From Kiritimatiellales bacterium (GTDB lineage Bacteria > Verrucomicrobiota > Kiritimatiellia > Kiritimatiellales > Pontiellaceae), in NCBI GenBank assembly GCA_021734595.1, contig JAIPIO010000029.1:1-18264 (forward strand): DNA of 18,264 nt. Reading direction: 5' to 3'. The notes below the pieces were generated by a model. That model saw only the letters and a list, made by a program, of their open reading frames with translations. It was not told the origin of the DNA and ran no database searches. Made by a program: the position numbers and the translations under genes. Below are positions 6,396 to 17,112 of the stretch, in pieces (position 1 is the stretch's first letter; each line of letters starts with the position of its first letter).

Positions 6396-7619
6396 ATGAC
6401 AGAGTTCAGCGAACAGTTCATTCAAAAAATCCCGAAGACCGACCTGCATCTGCACCTGGACGGTTCCTTGCGTCTTTCAACCCTTATCGAGTTCGCCCGG
6501 CAAGGCAATATTCCCCTGCCCTCCTACGAGGAAGAGGGTCTCAACGAACTGGTCTTCAAGGAAAACTATGCGGACCTCGTGGAATACCTGAAGGGCTTTG
6601 CGTTTACGGTCGGTGTGTTGCAGACCCTCGAGAATCTGGAACGGACGGCCTACGAGCTGGCGGTGGACTCCATGGCCGACGGCGTGCGCTATATCGAAGT
6701 GCGCTTTGCCCCCCAGCTTCACATCGCCACGCTTCCAGAGATTGGAAACATTACACGGGCGGTTTTCCAGGGATTGGAAAAGGCCAAGAAGGAGGCCAAT
6801 CTTGCGTCGGCAGTTGTGGCAGGCGAGGACATTCCGTTTCAATACGGGATCATCCTCTGCGCCTTGCGCCGTTTCAACCGGCACATGTCCCCCTACTATG
6901 CGCACATGTTGAAAACAAAAAGCCCGGCGCAACGGCGCGAGGTCTATGCCGGCGCTTCGCTGGCGCTGGTGAAAGAAGCCGTACAACTGCGCGACGAAGG
7001 CCTGCCCATCGTCGGGTTCGACCTCGCCGGCGAAGAGGCCGGCTATCCCGCCATCCACCACAAAGACGCCTTTGGGTATGCGCACCGCCACTTCCTGCGC
7101 AAAACCGTCCACGCCGGCGAAGCCTACGGTCCCGAATCCATTTTCCAGGCCATTACGGAATGCCATGCCAACCGTATCGGGCACGGAACGTTTCTCTTTT
7201 CGGAAGAGGCCATCAAACTGGCATCCATAAAAGATAAAACCCAGTATATCAGGCAGCTCAGCGAATACATCGCCAACCAGCGCATCACCATCGAGGTCTG
7301 CCCCACGAGCAATCTGCAGACAATCCCGGAATTCAACTCCCTCGCGGAACATCCCATCCGCCGCATGATCGAACAAAACCTCTCTGTCAGCGTAAGCACC
7401 GACAACCGGCTCGTCTCCCATACAACCGTCACCAACGAACTGTTGCTGCTCTCCCGCCACATCCCCCTCACACACCATCAGCTTCGTAACATTGTTCTGG
7501 CCGGCTTCAAAGGTGCATTCTTCCATGCCGCCTACAACGAAAAGCGGATCTACGTCCGCAAAGCCATCAACCGTTATCTCGCACTCGAGCAACAGCATTT
7601 TTCAGAAAACAGCTCCTGA
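6396..7619 (+). CDS. add: Adenosine deaminase
   Basis: The 407-residue cytosolic enzyme should deaminate adenosine or deoxyadenosine to inosine in purine salvage. Zinc and catalytic residues are visible: H18 and H20 in DLHLHLDGS, H239 and E242 in KTVHAGEA, H263 in NRIGHGT, and D336 in STDNRLVS. The EVCPTSNLQT strand is intact. The usual DD pair is D336-N337, a TDNR form I associate with some actinobacterial-type enzymes. It is longer than E. coli Add (333), with an insert around 147-205 (FQYGIILCALRRF onward). No clear ribosome-binding site precedes the ATG. Two palindrome copies, centred 32 bp apart, encode PEIGN (114-118) and FQGLE (124-128). A sulfatase gene follows after 106 nt. Confidence 0.94.
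   Translation: MTEFSEQFIQKIPKTDLHLHLDGSLRLSTLIEFARQGNIPLPSYEEEGLNELVFKENYADLVEYLKGFAFTVGVLQTLENLERTAYELAVDSMADGVRYIEVRFAPQLHIATLPEIGNITRAVFQGLEKAKKEANLASAVVAGEDIPFQYGIILCALRRFNRHMSPYYAHMLKTKSPAQRREVYAGASLALVKEAVQLRDEGLPIVGFDLAGEEAGYPAIHHKDAFGYAHRHFLRKTVHAGEAYGPESIFQAITECHANRIGHGTFLFSEEAIKLASIKDKTQYIRQLSEYIANQRITIEVCPTSNLQTIPEFNSLAEHPIRRMIEQNLSVSVSTDNRLVSHTTVTNELLLLSRHIPLTHHQLRNIVLAGFKGAFFHAAYNEKRIYVRKAINRYLALEQQHFSENSS
6733..6747. repeat. Interspersed palindrome copy 6 (in add)
   Basis: TTCCAGAGATTGGAA, read as P-E-I-G-N. Its centre is 32 bp from that of copy 7. Confidence 0.85.
6765..6779. repeat. Interspersed palindrome copy 7 (in add)
   Basis: TTCCAGGGATTGGAA, extended to TTTTCCA...TGGAAAA at 6763-6781, read as F-Q-G-L-E. 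The codon phase differs from that of copy 6 in the same gene. Confidence 0.85.
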
Positions 7620-7690
7620 CCATACCTCCGCAACTCTTTTATCCTTGGATATAACTGGTATTTCGCACTCGGAACATGTACCCAGTGCTT

Positions 7691-7712
7691 GTTGGCGCAA
7701 TGTACGCGCAAC
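7691..7712 (+). promoter_or_regulatory. Hairpin abutting the sulfatase ribosome-binding site
   Basis: GTT/GCGC (7691-7693, 7695-7698) pairs with GCGCAAC (7706-7712), with one bulged G and a 7-nt loop. It ends next to the GGGAG site at 7713-7717. It could modulate translation of the TTG-started gene; chance is possible. Confidence 0.3.
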
Positions 7713-7725
7713 GGGAGTGTGTCCT

Positions 7726-10227
<2,502 letters not shown>

Positions 10228-10306
10228 CAAAACCGTTTTTTATCAGGTTTTCGTGTCGTGAGGAGGCTTCTTCCCTGCTTTTCTGCTCTGCTCCACAAGG
10301 TTGTTG

Positions 10307-10335
10307 TTGACTCGTTTTACATTCCTGTACAGAAT
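10307..10335 (+). promoter_or_regulatory. Promoter of the guaB-nadE unit
   Basis: -35 TTGACT (10307-10312, 5 of 6), 17 bp, -10 CAGAAT (10330-10335, 4 of 6). The 8-bp palindrome CTGTACAG (10326-10333) overlaps the -10. The leader would be short, about 18 nt. Confidence 0.45.
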
Positions 10336-10358
10336 GCGTTGGCAAAAGGACGTATAAG

Positions 10359-11849
10359 ATGAGTCGCAACAAGTATATCGATGAGTTCATGAATACCTTC
10401 GCGTTTGAAGGGCTAACGTTTGACGATGTTTCCCTGATTACACAATATTCCGACTTCCTGCCGGGAGACACGGATATATCCTCACGGCTGACCACAAACA
10501 TCAATGTGAACATCCCGTTCATCAGTGCGGCCATGGATACGGTAACAGAAGTTAATATGGCCAATTCAATGGCGATGCTTGGTGGCATCGGAGTGATCCA
10601 TAAAAACCTTGATCCCGAGGAACAAGCCGACCACGTGGATCGGGTAAAGCATTTCCTGAACGGTCTGATTACCGATCCGATCACCTTCAATGTCAACCAA
10701 ACCATCGCCGCCATCCAGCAGCGCCGCGTGGAAAAGGGCTATTCCTTCAGCGGATTTCCGGTTCTTGATGACGACGCGAAACTGGTCGGCATCCTGACAT
10801 CGAAGGATATCCGTTTCTCAAAATCCCCCTCCGCTCTGGCTGCGGATGTGATGACACAGAATGTGATCACGGCGGAAGACGACACCAATCTGCAGCAGGC
10901 ATACGACATCATGCAGGAGCATAAAATCGGCAAGCTTCCGCTGGTGAGGGACGGCAAACTGACGGGACTCTACAGCTATGCCGATGTAAAGAGCCTGATT
11001 GAAAATGAAGAGCCTCTGTACAACCGCGACAGCAAATACCGTCTGCGGGTCGCGGCGGCAGTCGGCCCCGGCGACTATGAACGCTCGGAAGTCCTTAACA
11101 GCGTCGATGTTGATATCCTGGTGGTCGATACGGCGCATGGCCACAGCAAAGGCGTACTCGACATGGTGGCGTGGATTAAAAAGAAATTCCCGCACATCGA
11201 TGTAATCGGCGGTAATATTGCAACCGGCGAAGCAGCCCTCGCCCTGCGCGACGCAGGCGCCGACGCCGTCAAGGTGGGCATCGGCCCCGGCTCGATCTGC
11301 ACCACCCGGGTGGTGGCGGGAGTGGGCATCCCGCAGATCACCGCCATATACAGCTGCGCCAAGGCGCTCAAGGGCAGTATCCCGGTGATTGCCGACGGTG
11401 GCGTGCGCAATTCGGGTGACATTGCCAAAGCGCTCGTCGCCGGAGCGGACACCGTCATGATGGGCTCCGTTCTGGCCGGTACCGAAGAAAGCCCTGGCGA
11501 AAAGATTATCTACGAAGGACGACAGTTTGTTATTTACCGAGGCATGGGCAGTATTGACGCCATGAAATCACGCGAAGGCAGTCGCCAACGCTACGGGTTG
11601 AGTGGCGTGAAGGAAGAAGATCTCGTTCCGCAGGGCATCGAAGGAATGGTTCCGTTCGCAGGCACCGTCAGCAAAGTGATGAAACAATACTGCGGCGGCC
11701 TGCAAGCCAGTCTGGGGTACTGCGGATGCCACACGATAAAAGAGCTTCAGGAAAACGGCCGGTATGTTCGCGTTTCTGCCGCCGGGGCTGCCGAAGGACA
11801 CGCCCACGACGTTAAAATCACTAAAGAGGCGCCCAACTACCGGCGGTAA
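10359..11849 (+). CDS. guaB: Inosine-5'-monophosphate dehydrogenase
   Basis: The 496-residue cytosolic enzyme oxidises IMP to XMP with NAD+, the committed step to guanine nucleotides. The barrel starts with LTFDDVSL and AAMDTVTE. Two CBS domains (about residues 100-220) include GYSFSGFPVLDDD and HKIGKLPLVRDGKLTG. The catalytic Cys is C314 in GPGSICTTR. The flap shows YRGMGSIDAM, then R-Q-RYG. Length is close to E. coli GuaB (488). AAGGA lies about 9 nt before ATG. nadE follows after 5 nt, so the two are almost certainly co-transcribed; the product of nadE is the cosubstrate of GuaB. Confidence 0.97.
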   Translation: MSRNKYIDEFMNTFAFEGLTFDDVSLITQYSDFLPGDTDISSRLTTNINVNIPFISAAMDTVTEVNMANSMAMLGGIGVIHKNLDPEEQADHVDRVKHFLNGLITDPITFNVNQTIAAIQQRRVEKGYSFSGFPVLDDDAKLVGILTSKDIRFSKSPSALAADVMTQNVITAEDDTNLQQAYDIMQEHKIGKLPLVRDGKLTGLYSYADVKSLIENEEPLYNRDSKYRLRVAAAVGPGDYERSEVLNSVDVDILVVDTAHGHSKGVLDMVAWIKKKFPHIDVIGGNIATGEAALALRDAGADAVKVGIGPGSICTTRVVAGVGIPQITAIYSCAKALKGSIPVIADGGVRNSGDIAKALVAGADTVMMGSVLAGTEESPGEKIIYEGRQFVIYRGMGSIDAMKSREGSRQRYGLSGVKEEDLVPQGIEGMVPFAGTVSKVMKQYCGGLQASLGYCGCHTIKELQENGRYVRVSAAGAAEGHAHDVKITKEAPNYRR

Positions 11850-11854
11850 GGCTT

Positions 11855-13468
11855 TTGAAAGCAGCCCTGATCCAGATGAATCCAACGGTCGGCGCACTGT
11901 CGGCCAATGCCGCCAAAATCATCGAAATGACCCGTCAGGCTGTTGCGGAAGGCGCGAAGCTGGTTGTTTTCCCGGAACTAACCGTGGCGGGTTATCCACC
12001 CGAAGACCTGATCCTCAAGGACCATTTTGCAAACGACTGCCGCAAACAGCTTGATCGATTGGCGCAGGAACTTCCCGCGGAAGCTCATGTGATCGTAGGT
12101 GTTCCGATTGCGGAGACCGGGAAAAAATACAATGCGGCCGTGGTTTTTCATGGTTCGCAAATCATCGGCACCTACAAAAAAATGCTGTTGCCGAACTACG
12201 GCGTGTTCGACGAGAAACGTCTGTTCACCGCCGGAACCGAACCCCTCGTTTTGGCTATCGGGGAACAAAAGGTAGCTATCCATATCTGCGAGGATTCATG
12301 GGATGCAAACGGCGAAGCTGTCGCCTCGCTCGAAGACCAGAAGATCGACCTGCTGGTAAATCTCTCCGCTTCCCCCTACTATCGCGGAAAGCTCAACGAA
12401 CGCATCGACGTACTGGCGCATACCGCAACAAAACTCAATGCCCAACTGCTCTACTGCAATCTGGTCGGGGGTCAGGATGAACTCGTCTTCGATGGCGCCA
12501 GCATGGTTTTTTCAGCCGATGGCGCATGTGTCGCGCGCGCAAGGCAGTTTGATGAGGATATCCTTTATTTCCAGACCAGCGGCGACTCGTCCGACCCCCG
12601 CAAAGAACCGCCATTTGCCGACCTGAAGGAAGTCTACGAAGCACTGAAGCTCGGCCTGAAGGACTATGTTGAAAAGAACGGGTTCCGTAACACCGTGGTC
12701 GCGCTCAGCGGAGGCATTGATTCGGCGCTGGTTCTTGCGCTGGCGGTCGATGCACTGGGGGCCGGCCGGGTCGCGGCCATTACCATGCCTTCCCAGTTTT
12801 CCTCTTCCGGCACCTTGAACGACGCCATCGAAATGGCGGAAATTCTCGGTGTGCGGTTCCATACCATCCCGATCAAGGGCTTGTACAAGGTGTACAAGAA
12901 GGAGCTGGCGCCCGTGTGGGGCGGCCATAAACAGCCCGGCCTGGCCGAAGAGAATCTGCAGGCACGCATCCGCGGCAATCTGATCATGGCGCTCTCCAAC
13001 GAGTTTGGCTGGATGGTGTTGGCCACCGGCAACAAAAGCGAAATGGCGATGGGCTACAGCACGATCTATGGCGATATGTGCGGCGGCTTTGCGGTGATCA
13101 AGGATGTACCCAAGATACTGGTGTTCGACCTTTGCCGTTGGCGCAATGAGCAGGACGAGCTGCCGGTTATACCGCCATCCATCATTGCGCGTCCGCCCTC
13201 GGCCGAACTCAAACCGGACCAGAAAGACACCGATTCGCTTCCGCCCTACGAGGAACTGGATCCCATTCTTGAGGACTACGTCGAAAACGACCTGGGTATT
13301 GACGCACTCAATGCAAAAGGGTACGGCCCGCAGATCGTAAAACGGGTGGTGCATGCGGTGGAACTGAGCGAGTACAAGCGGCGGCAGGGTCCGCCAGGCA
13401 TAAAAATCACTCCGAGAGCCTTCGGCCGCGACCGCCGTATGCCGATCACCAACCGCTATCGGAATTAG
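11855..13468 (+). CDS. nadE: Glutamine-dependent NAD+ synthetase
   Basis: The 537-residue protein amidates deamido-NAD (NaAD) to NAD+ using glutamine. The N-terminal nitrilase-type glutaminase domain has E41 (FPELTVAGYPPEDL), K109 (YKKMLLPNYGVFDE) and nucleophile C145 (HICEDSWD). The C-terminal ATP pyrophosphatase domain has the P-loop SGGIDS at 285-290, then TGNKSEMAMGY. The TTG start at 11855 is favoured because it yields KAALIQMNPTVGAL, matching the family N-terminus, and AAGG lies just upstream. It starts 5 nt after guaB. It ends 3 nt before the stop of convergent trpG, with no terminator between them. Confidence 0.96.
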   Translation: MKAALIQMNPTVGALSANAAKIIEMTRQAVAEGAKLVVFPELTVAGYPPEDLILKDHFANDCRKQLDRLAQELPAEAHVIVGVPIAETGKKYNAAVVFHGSQIIGTYKKMLLPNYGVFDEKRLFTAGTEPLVLAIGEQKVAIHICEDSWDANGEAVASLEDQKIDLLVNLSASPYYRGKLNERIDVLAHTATKLNAQLLYCNLVGGQDELVFDGASMVFSADGACVARARQFDEDILYFQTSGDSSDPRKEPPFADLKEVYEALKLGLKDYVEKNGFRNTVVALSGGIDSALVLALAVDALGAGRVAAITMPSQFSSSGTLNDAIEMAEILGVRFHTIPIKGLYKVYKKELAPVWGGHKQPGLAEENLQARIRGNLIMALSNEFGWMVLATGNKSEMAMGYSTIYGDMCGGFAVIKDVPKILVFDLCRWRNEQDELPVIPPSIIARPPSAELKPDQKDTDSLPPYEELDPILEDYVENDLGIDALNAKGYGPQIVKRVVHAVELSEYKRRQGPPGIKITPRAFGRDRRMPITNRYRN

Positions 13469-13471
13469 CGG

Positions 13472-14035
13472 TTAGAGCTCCAGAAAGTTCTGCAGCAGTT
13501 TCTTCCCTTCCACCGTCAGGATCGACTCGGGATGGAACTGGACGCCGTGAACCGGATGTTCCTTATGCTGAAGGCCCATGATCATCCCGTCCTCTGTCCA
13601 GGCCGTAATCTTCAGGCAATCCGGCAGGGTTTCGCGCTCCACAATCAGCGAGTGGTAGCGTGTGGCCTCAAACGGGCTGGGCAGCCCCTTGAATACGCTT
13701 TCTGAATTGTGCAGGATAGGCGAGGTTTTGCCGTGCATCAGCTTGTCCGCACGGATCACATTCCCGCCGTAGACCGCGCCGATGGACTGGTGGCCAAGAC
13801 AAACGCCCAGCAGCGGGACTTTCGGACCGAACGCGCGGATGATGTCGCAGGAAATGCCCGCTTCAACGGGCGTACAGGGTCCGGGACTGACAACCACCTT
13901 TTCCGGCGCAAGCGCCTCGGCCTCCGTCACGGTGATTTCATCATTGCGGAACACCCGCAGCTCGGCACCCAGCTCGCCGAGATACTGCACGAGGTTGTAG
14001 GTAAACGAATCATAGTTGTCGATGACCAGAATCAT
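13472..14035 (-). CDS. trpG: Anthranilate synthase component II (glutamine amidotransferase)
   Basis: The 187-residue class I amidotransferase supplies ammonia to TrpE. The triad is C79 in GVCLGHQ, H168 and E170 in GVQFHPES. The N-terminus MILVIDNYDSFTYNLVQYLGELG is classical. AGGAGGTGA precedes the start. The ATG overlaps the trpE stop (ATGA), implying translational coupling and a 1:1 complex. It may also serve folate synthesis as PabA, as in some bacteria; the trpE linkage argues for anthranilate synthase first. Confidence 0.96.
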   Translation of the reverse strand: MILVIDNYDSFTYNLVQYLGELGAELRVFRNDEITVTEAEALAPEKVVVSPGPCTPVEAGISCDIIRAFGPKVPLLGVCLGHQSIGAVYGGNVIRADKLMHGKTSPILHNSESVFKGLPSPFEATRYHSLIVERETLPDCLKITAWTEDGMIMGLQHKEHPVHGVQFHPESILTVEGKKLLQNFLEL

Positions 14036-15561
14036 GCATCACCTCCTGCCACGCGGGCAGCGTGGTAGTGCTTCGCAAGCGAAAGGGCCTTCATCATGCC
14101 GCGCGCCTTGTTGCGGGTCTCCTCGTATTCATTTTCCGCCACCGAGTCGGCGACAATACCCGCCCCGGCCTGGACATAGGCCTTGTCCTTGTCCAGTATG
14201 ATGGTGCGGATGGTAATGCACGAATCAAAGTTGCCGTCGTAGTTGAAATAGCCCACGGCCCCCGCATACGGGCCCCGCTTGCTTTTTTCCAACTCGGCAA
14301 TAATTTCCATCGCCCGGATTTTGGGTGCACCGCTCACGGTTCCGGCCGGAAAGCTGGCACGCATCAGGTCGTACTCGTCGTGTTCTTTGGACAGTGTGCC
14401 GGTCACGTCTGACACAATATGCATCACGTGGCTGTAGCGCTCGATCACCATCAGATCCGGCACACTGACGGTATTGAAATCACAGACGCGCCCAATGTCG
14501 TTGCGCCCAAGATCCACCAGCATGATGTGCTCGGCGCGCTCCTTCGGATCGGCCAAAAGCTCTTTTTCCAGGGCGCGATCCTCTTCCGCGGTGGCACCGC
14601 GCGGCCGGGTGCCGGCAATCGGCCGGACCTCGACATGTTTATCCTCACAGCGCACATGGATTTCAGGAGAAGACCCCACCAATGAACTTTCGCCCATATC
14701 CAGACAGAACATGTAGGGTGACGGATTGATCGAACGCAAGGCGCGGTAGACATCCAGCGAATCGGCTTCGTTCCGAACCTCGAACCGATGGGAAAGCACG
14801 GTCTGGATAATATCACCGGCGCGGATATATTCCTGCGCCTTCCCCACCATCGCAAGAAATTCCTGTTTCGTTGTATTCGACTTCGGCTCCAAGGGTTCCG
14901 CCATCCGGTGGGTATCAATCAGTACGCGCGGAATCTCGGTCCGGAGCGCTTCGTACAATTCCTCAATGTGTGCCAGCGCCTGATCATAGGCGTCGTTGGC
15001 ATCGTCCGTAATGTGGGCATTGGCGATAATCTTCAACTTGTGCTGGACGCGATCGAATGCAATCAATCCGTCCGTCACCATGAAAACCATGTCGGGATTG
15101 CCGATTTCATCGTTTCCAATGATTGGAACCCGCGGCTCGAACTGCGATACGCAGTCGTAACCAAGAAAACCAACCGCGCCGCCGACCAGCGGCGGAAGCG
15201 ATGGATCATCAAGCACCGCCGTAAACTGCGCCATGTGCTGCTTGAGCGCCTCAAGCGGATCAATGTCCTCGATAACCGTTACCGCATCGCCGGAACTAAT
15301 TTCCACCCGCCGTCCGTAGGCACGGATAATCGTACGCGGTGTCCCGCCGATAAATGAATAACGGGCAATGTTTTCGCCGCCTTCCACACTCTCCAGCAGA
15401 TAGGTGTGCGATGCATGCTCGCGCTGCCGCAGGTATTTGCGGACGCGTTCGTAGGCGGAGACCGGCGTTTCCTGGTCGGCCAGGATTTCCTTCCATACCG
15501 GCACTAGGTTCCCCCGCTTGGCCTTCTCTAAAAATGTTTTTCGGTCTGGTACTACGGGCAT
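14032..15561 (-). CDS. trpE: Anthranilate synthase component I
   Basis: The 509-residue chorismate-binding subunit makes anthranilate from chorismate, the first tryptophan step. LLES at 55-58 is the tryptophan feedback-binding motif, with NPSPYMFCLD further on; feedback control is therefore likely. The catalytic domain shows VEVRPIAGTRPRG, DLGRNDIGRV and FPAGTVSGAPKIRAME. The start MPVVPDRKTF has a weak GA-rich site (GAGAAAGA). It follows the phosphohexomutase gene by 57 bp and overlaps trpG by 4 nt. A palindrome copy is read as V-P-I-I-G-N within the N-terminal domain. Confidence 0.96.
   Translation of the reverse strand: MPVVPDRKTFLEKAKRGNLVPVWKEILADQETPVSAYERVRKYLRQREHASHTYLLESVEGGENIARYSFIGGTPRTIIRAYGRRVEISSGDAVTVIEDIDPLEALKQHMAQFTAVLDDPSLPPLVGGAVGFLGYDCVSQFEPRVPIIGNDEIGNPDMVFMVTDGLIAFDRVQHKLKIIANAHITDDANDAYDQALAHIEELYEALRTEIPRVLIDTHRMAEPLEPKSNTTKQEFLAMVGKAQEYIRAGDIIQTVLSHRFEVRNEADSLDVYRALRSINPSPYMFCLDMGESSLVGSSPEIHVRCEDKHVEVRPIAGTRPRGATAEEDRALEKELLADPKERAEHIMLVDLGRNDIGRVCDFNTVSVPDLMVIERYSHVMHIVSDVTGTLSKEHDEYDLMRASFPAGTVSGAPKIRAMEIIAELEKSKRGPYAGAVGYFNYDGNFDSCITIRTIILDKDKAYVQAGAGIVADSVAENEYEETRNKARGMMKALSLAKHYHAARVAGGDA
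15114..15128. repeat. Interspersed palindrome copy 8 (in trpE)
   Basis: TTCCAATGATTGGAA, the modal form, read on the minus strand as P-I-I-G-N. Confidence 0.85.
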
Positions 15562-15581
15562 TGTTCTTTCTCGCGTTTAAA

Positions 15582-15600
15582 GGCGGAAATATTACCCGCC
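15582..15600 (-). terminator. Weak hairpin between the phosphohexomutase gene and trpE
   Basis: GGCGG (15582-15586) pairs with CCGCC (15596-15600). On the minus strand the stem is followed by TTTAAA. It is weak; at most it may partly terminate or attenuate transcription into trpE. No leader peptide with tandem Trp codons is seen. Confidence 0.3.
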
Positions 15601-15618
15601 CGACGGAGCGCGGCAAGC

Positions 15619-17076
15619 TCAACCTTTAAGCTTCTGCAGAATATCCATGCTGATGCGCTGCATTTCCTGAGCCCGCTCCTCGGTGTCGGCTTCGTTGTAG
15701 CAGCGGAATTCCGGCGCGTTGCCCGACGGGCGCATGTGCAGGACTTCCAATGATTGGAACGTCACACGCAGACCGTCGGTGCGATCGATGGAATCCACTT
15801 TCCCGAAAGCATCGCCAAAGGCCGCCTCAATGGCGGCCACATCCTCGAACCGCTCAAGGATCCTGCGGCTCTCTTCGGTTGGGAAATCCTGGATGCGGTC
15901 GCTGACGGTGAAGCGCTGCGGCAGCCCGGCCAGCAACGCCGAGATCGGTTGCCGTGCCCGCATGGACAGCAGGATAATGCACAGGACCGGCAACACCGCA
16001 TCGCGTGTCGGCAGTGCGCGCAACGATTTTCCAGTGATTGGAAAATCGCTGTTGATCAGGAAACCGCCGTTGGCTTCATAGCCCACCACGCGCTTGCGCC
16101 CGGCAAAAGAGGCATCGATCATGGAGGCCACCACGAACGGCGATCCAATCTTCGTGCGGCGGATATCCGCAAACCAGCCGCACTTTTCCAGCGCGGTGTT
16201 GCAGCTGACCGGGGTACTGACCGAATCTGCGGCGAGATATTTTGCGGCCAGGATTCCGGCCACGTCGCCGCGCAACCACTCCCCGTTTTCGTCGCTGATC
16301 AGCGGTCGGTCGCTGTCGCCATCCGTGGATATGATGGTATCGAATCCGTTCTCCGCCGACCACTCGCGCGCCAGTGCCGCATCTTCCTCGCGGATCGCTT
16401 CGGTATCGACGGGAACGAAAGTCTCTGAAAATCCAAGCGGCGTCACATCCGCTCCCAATGTGGAGAAGATTTCAATCAGCGTATCGCGCCCGACGGCCGA
16501 GTGCTGGTAGATCCCTATCTTCTTCCCCGAAAGGCAATGCTCGGGAAAGGTCTTGGTGTAGCGGCGGACATAGTCGATCCGGGCATCGATATCCTCTTCC
16601 GGCAATTCAAATTCGCCGTCGCCGAAAATAGAATCATCCACTTCCACCACCTGTTCGCGGATCTGCTCTTCGTCGAATTTCAGGATTTCACCGGTGCATT
16701 TGTTGAACTTGATCCCGTTGCGGTCGGCGGGGATATGGCTTCCCGTCACCATGATGGCCGGACAGGCGTTTTCGATGCCGAAGAGCGCCACCGCCGGAGA
16801 CGGAATCCGCCCGCAGTTAACCGGGGCATACCCCATGTCGGATGCCGCTTTCGCCACGGCCGCCATGATGCGCCCGGTGCTCGGCCGCAAGTCGCCGGCA
16901 ACCGCAACGAGTTCACCCTTCTTTTTCAGCTCACCCGTTTCTTCCAGATATTGGAGGAATCCCTTGGTGTAGGTGTAGCAAACCTGATCGGTCATCTCCA
17001 CCGCCAGCCCGCGTGCACCGCTGGTACCGAACTTTACGCCGCTCTGCTGCATCAGATCGTTGATTTTAATTCCCAT
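15619..17076 (-). CDS. Phosphomannomutase/phosphoglucomutase family protein
   Basis: ATG at 17074-17076 is preferred over one eight codons upstream because AAAGGAGAT precedes it. The 485-residue protein is an alpha-D-phosphohexomutase, interconverting hexose 1- and 6-phosphates. The phosphoserine loop is T111-G-S113-H-I-P, the metal loop D252-G-D254-S-D256-R, the sugar loop GYEANGG around E334, and the phosphate loop RPSGNAPEFR at 449-458. The TGSHIP and RPSGNAP variants suggest a subgroup of its own; mannose or glucose specificity cannot be decided. It sits 36 bp after hisI and 57 bp before trpE, so it is probably read with amino-acid genes. Two palindrome copies are read as FPITG (345-349) and FQSLE (440-444). 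Confidence 0.9.
   Translation of the reverse strand: MGIKINDLMQQSGVKFGTSGARGLAVEMTDQVCYTYTKGFLQYLEETGELKKKGELVAVAGDLRPSTGRIMAAVAKAASDMGYAPVNCGRIPSPAVALFGIENACPAIMVTGSHIPADRNGIKFNKCTGEILKFDEEQIREQVVEVDDSIFGDGEFELPEEDIDARIDYVRRYTKTFPEHCLSGKKIGIYQHSAVGRDTLIEIFSTLGADVTPLGFSETFVPVDTEAIREEDAALAREWSAENGFDTIISTDGDSDRPLISDENGEWLRGDVAGILAAKYLAADSVSTPVSCNTALEKCGWFADIRRTKIGSPFVVASMIDASFAGRKRVVGYEANGGFLINSDFPITGKSLRALPTRDAVLPVLCIILLSMRARQPISALLAGLPQRFTVSDRIQDFPTEESRRILERFEDVAAIEAAFGDAFGKVDSIDRTDGLRVTFQSLEVLHMRPSGNAPEFRCYNEADTEERAQEMQRISMDILQKLKG
15745..15759. repeat. Interspersed palindrome copy 9 (in the phosphohexomutase gene)
   Basis: TTCCAATGATTGGAA, identical to copy 8, read as F-Q-S-L-E on the minus strand (a different codon phase from copy 8). 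Confidence 0.85.
16024..16048. repeat. Interspersed palindrome copy 10, extended 25-bp form
   Basis: The core TTCCAGTGATTGGAA (16029-16043) has perfect 10-bp arms, CGATTTTCCA and TGGAAAATCG, around GTGAT. It is the longest copy and is read as F-P-I-T-G-K. Confidence 0.85.
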
Positions 17077-17112
17077 TTCTATCTCCTTTCGGGCATCCAC
17101 GCAGGGGTGCCC

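Noticed and set aside
6477..7598. 373-codon minus-strand frame opposite add
   Set aside because: Shadow of a well-supported adenosine deaminase; no motif or ribosome-binding site.
10229..10251. Terminator after the sulfatase (AAAACC ... GGTTTT)
   Set aside because: Six-bp A/T-rich stem with an 11-nt loop and no following T-run; too weak to call.
12512..13354. 280-codon minus-strand frame opposite nadE
   Set aside because: Shadow of the synthetase domain; no supporting features.
15562..15618. Trp attenuator leader before trpE
   Set aside because: No leader peptide with tandem Trp codons and no alternative hairpins beyond one weak stem.
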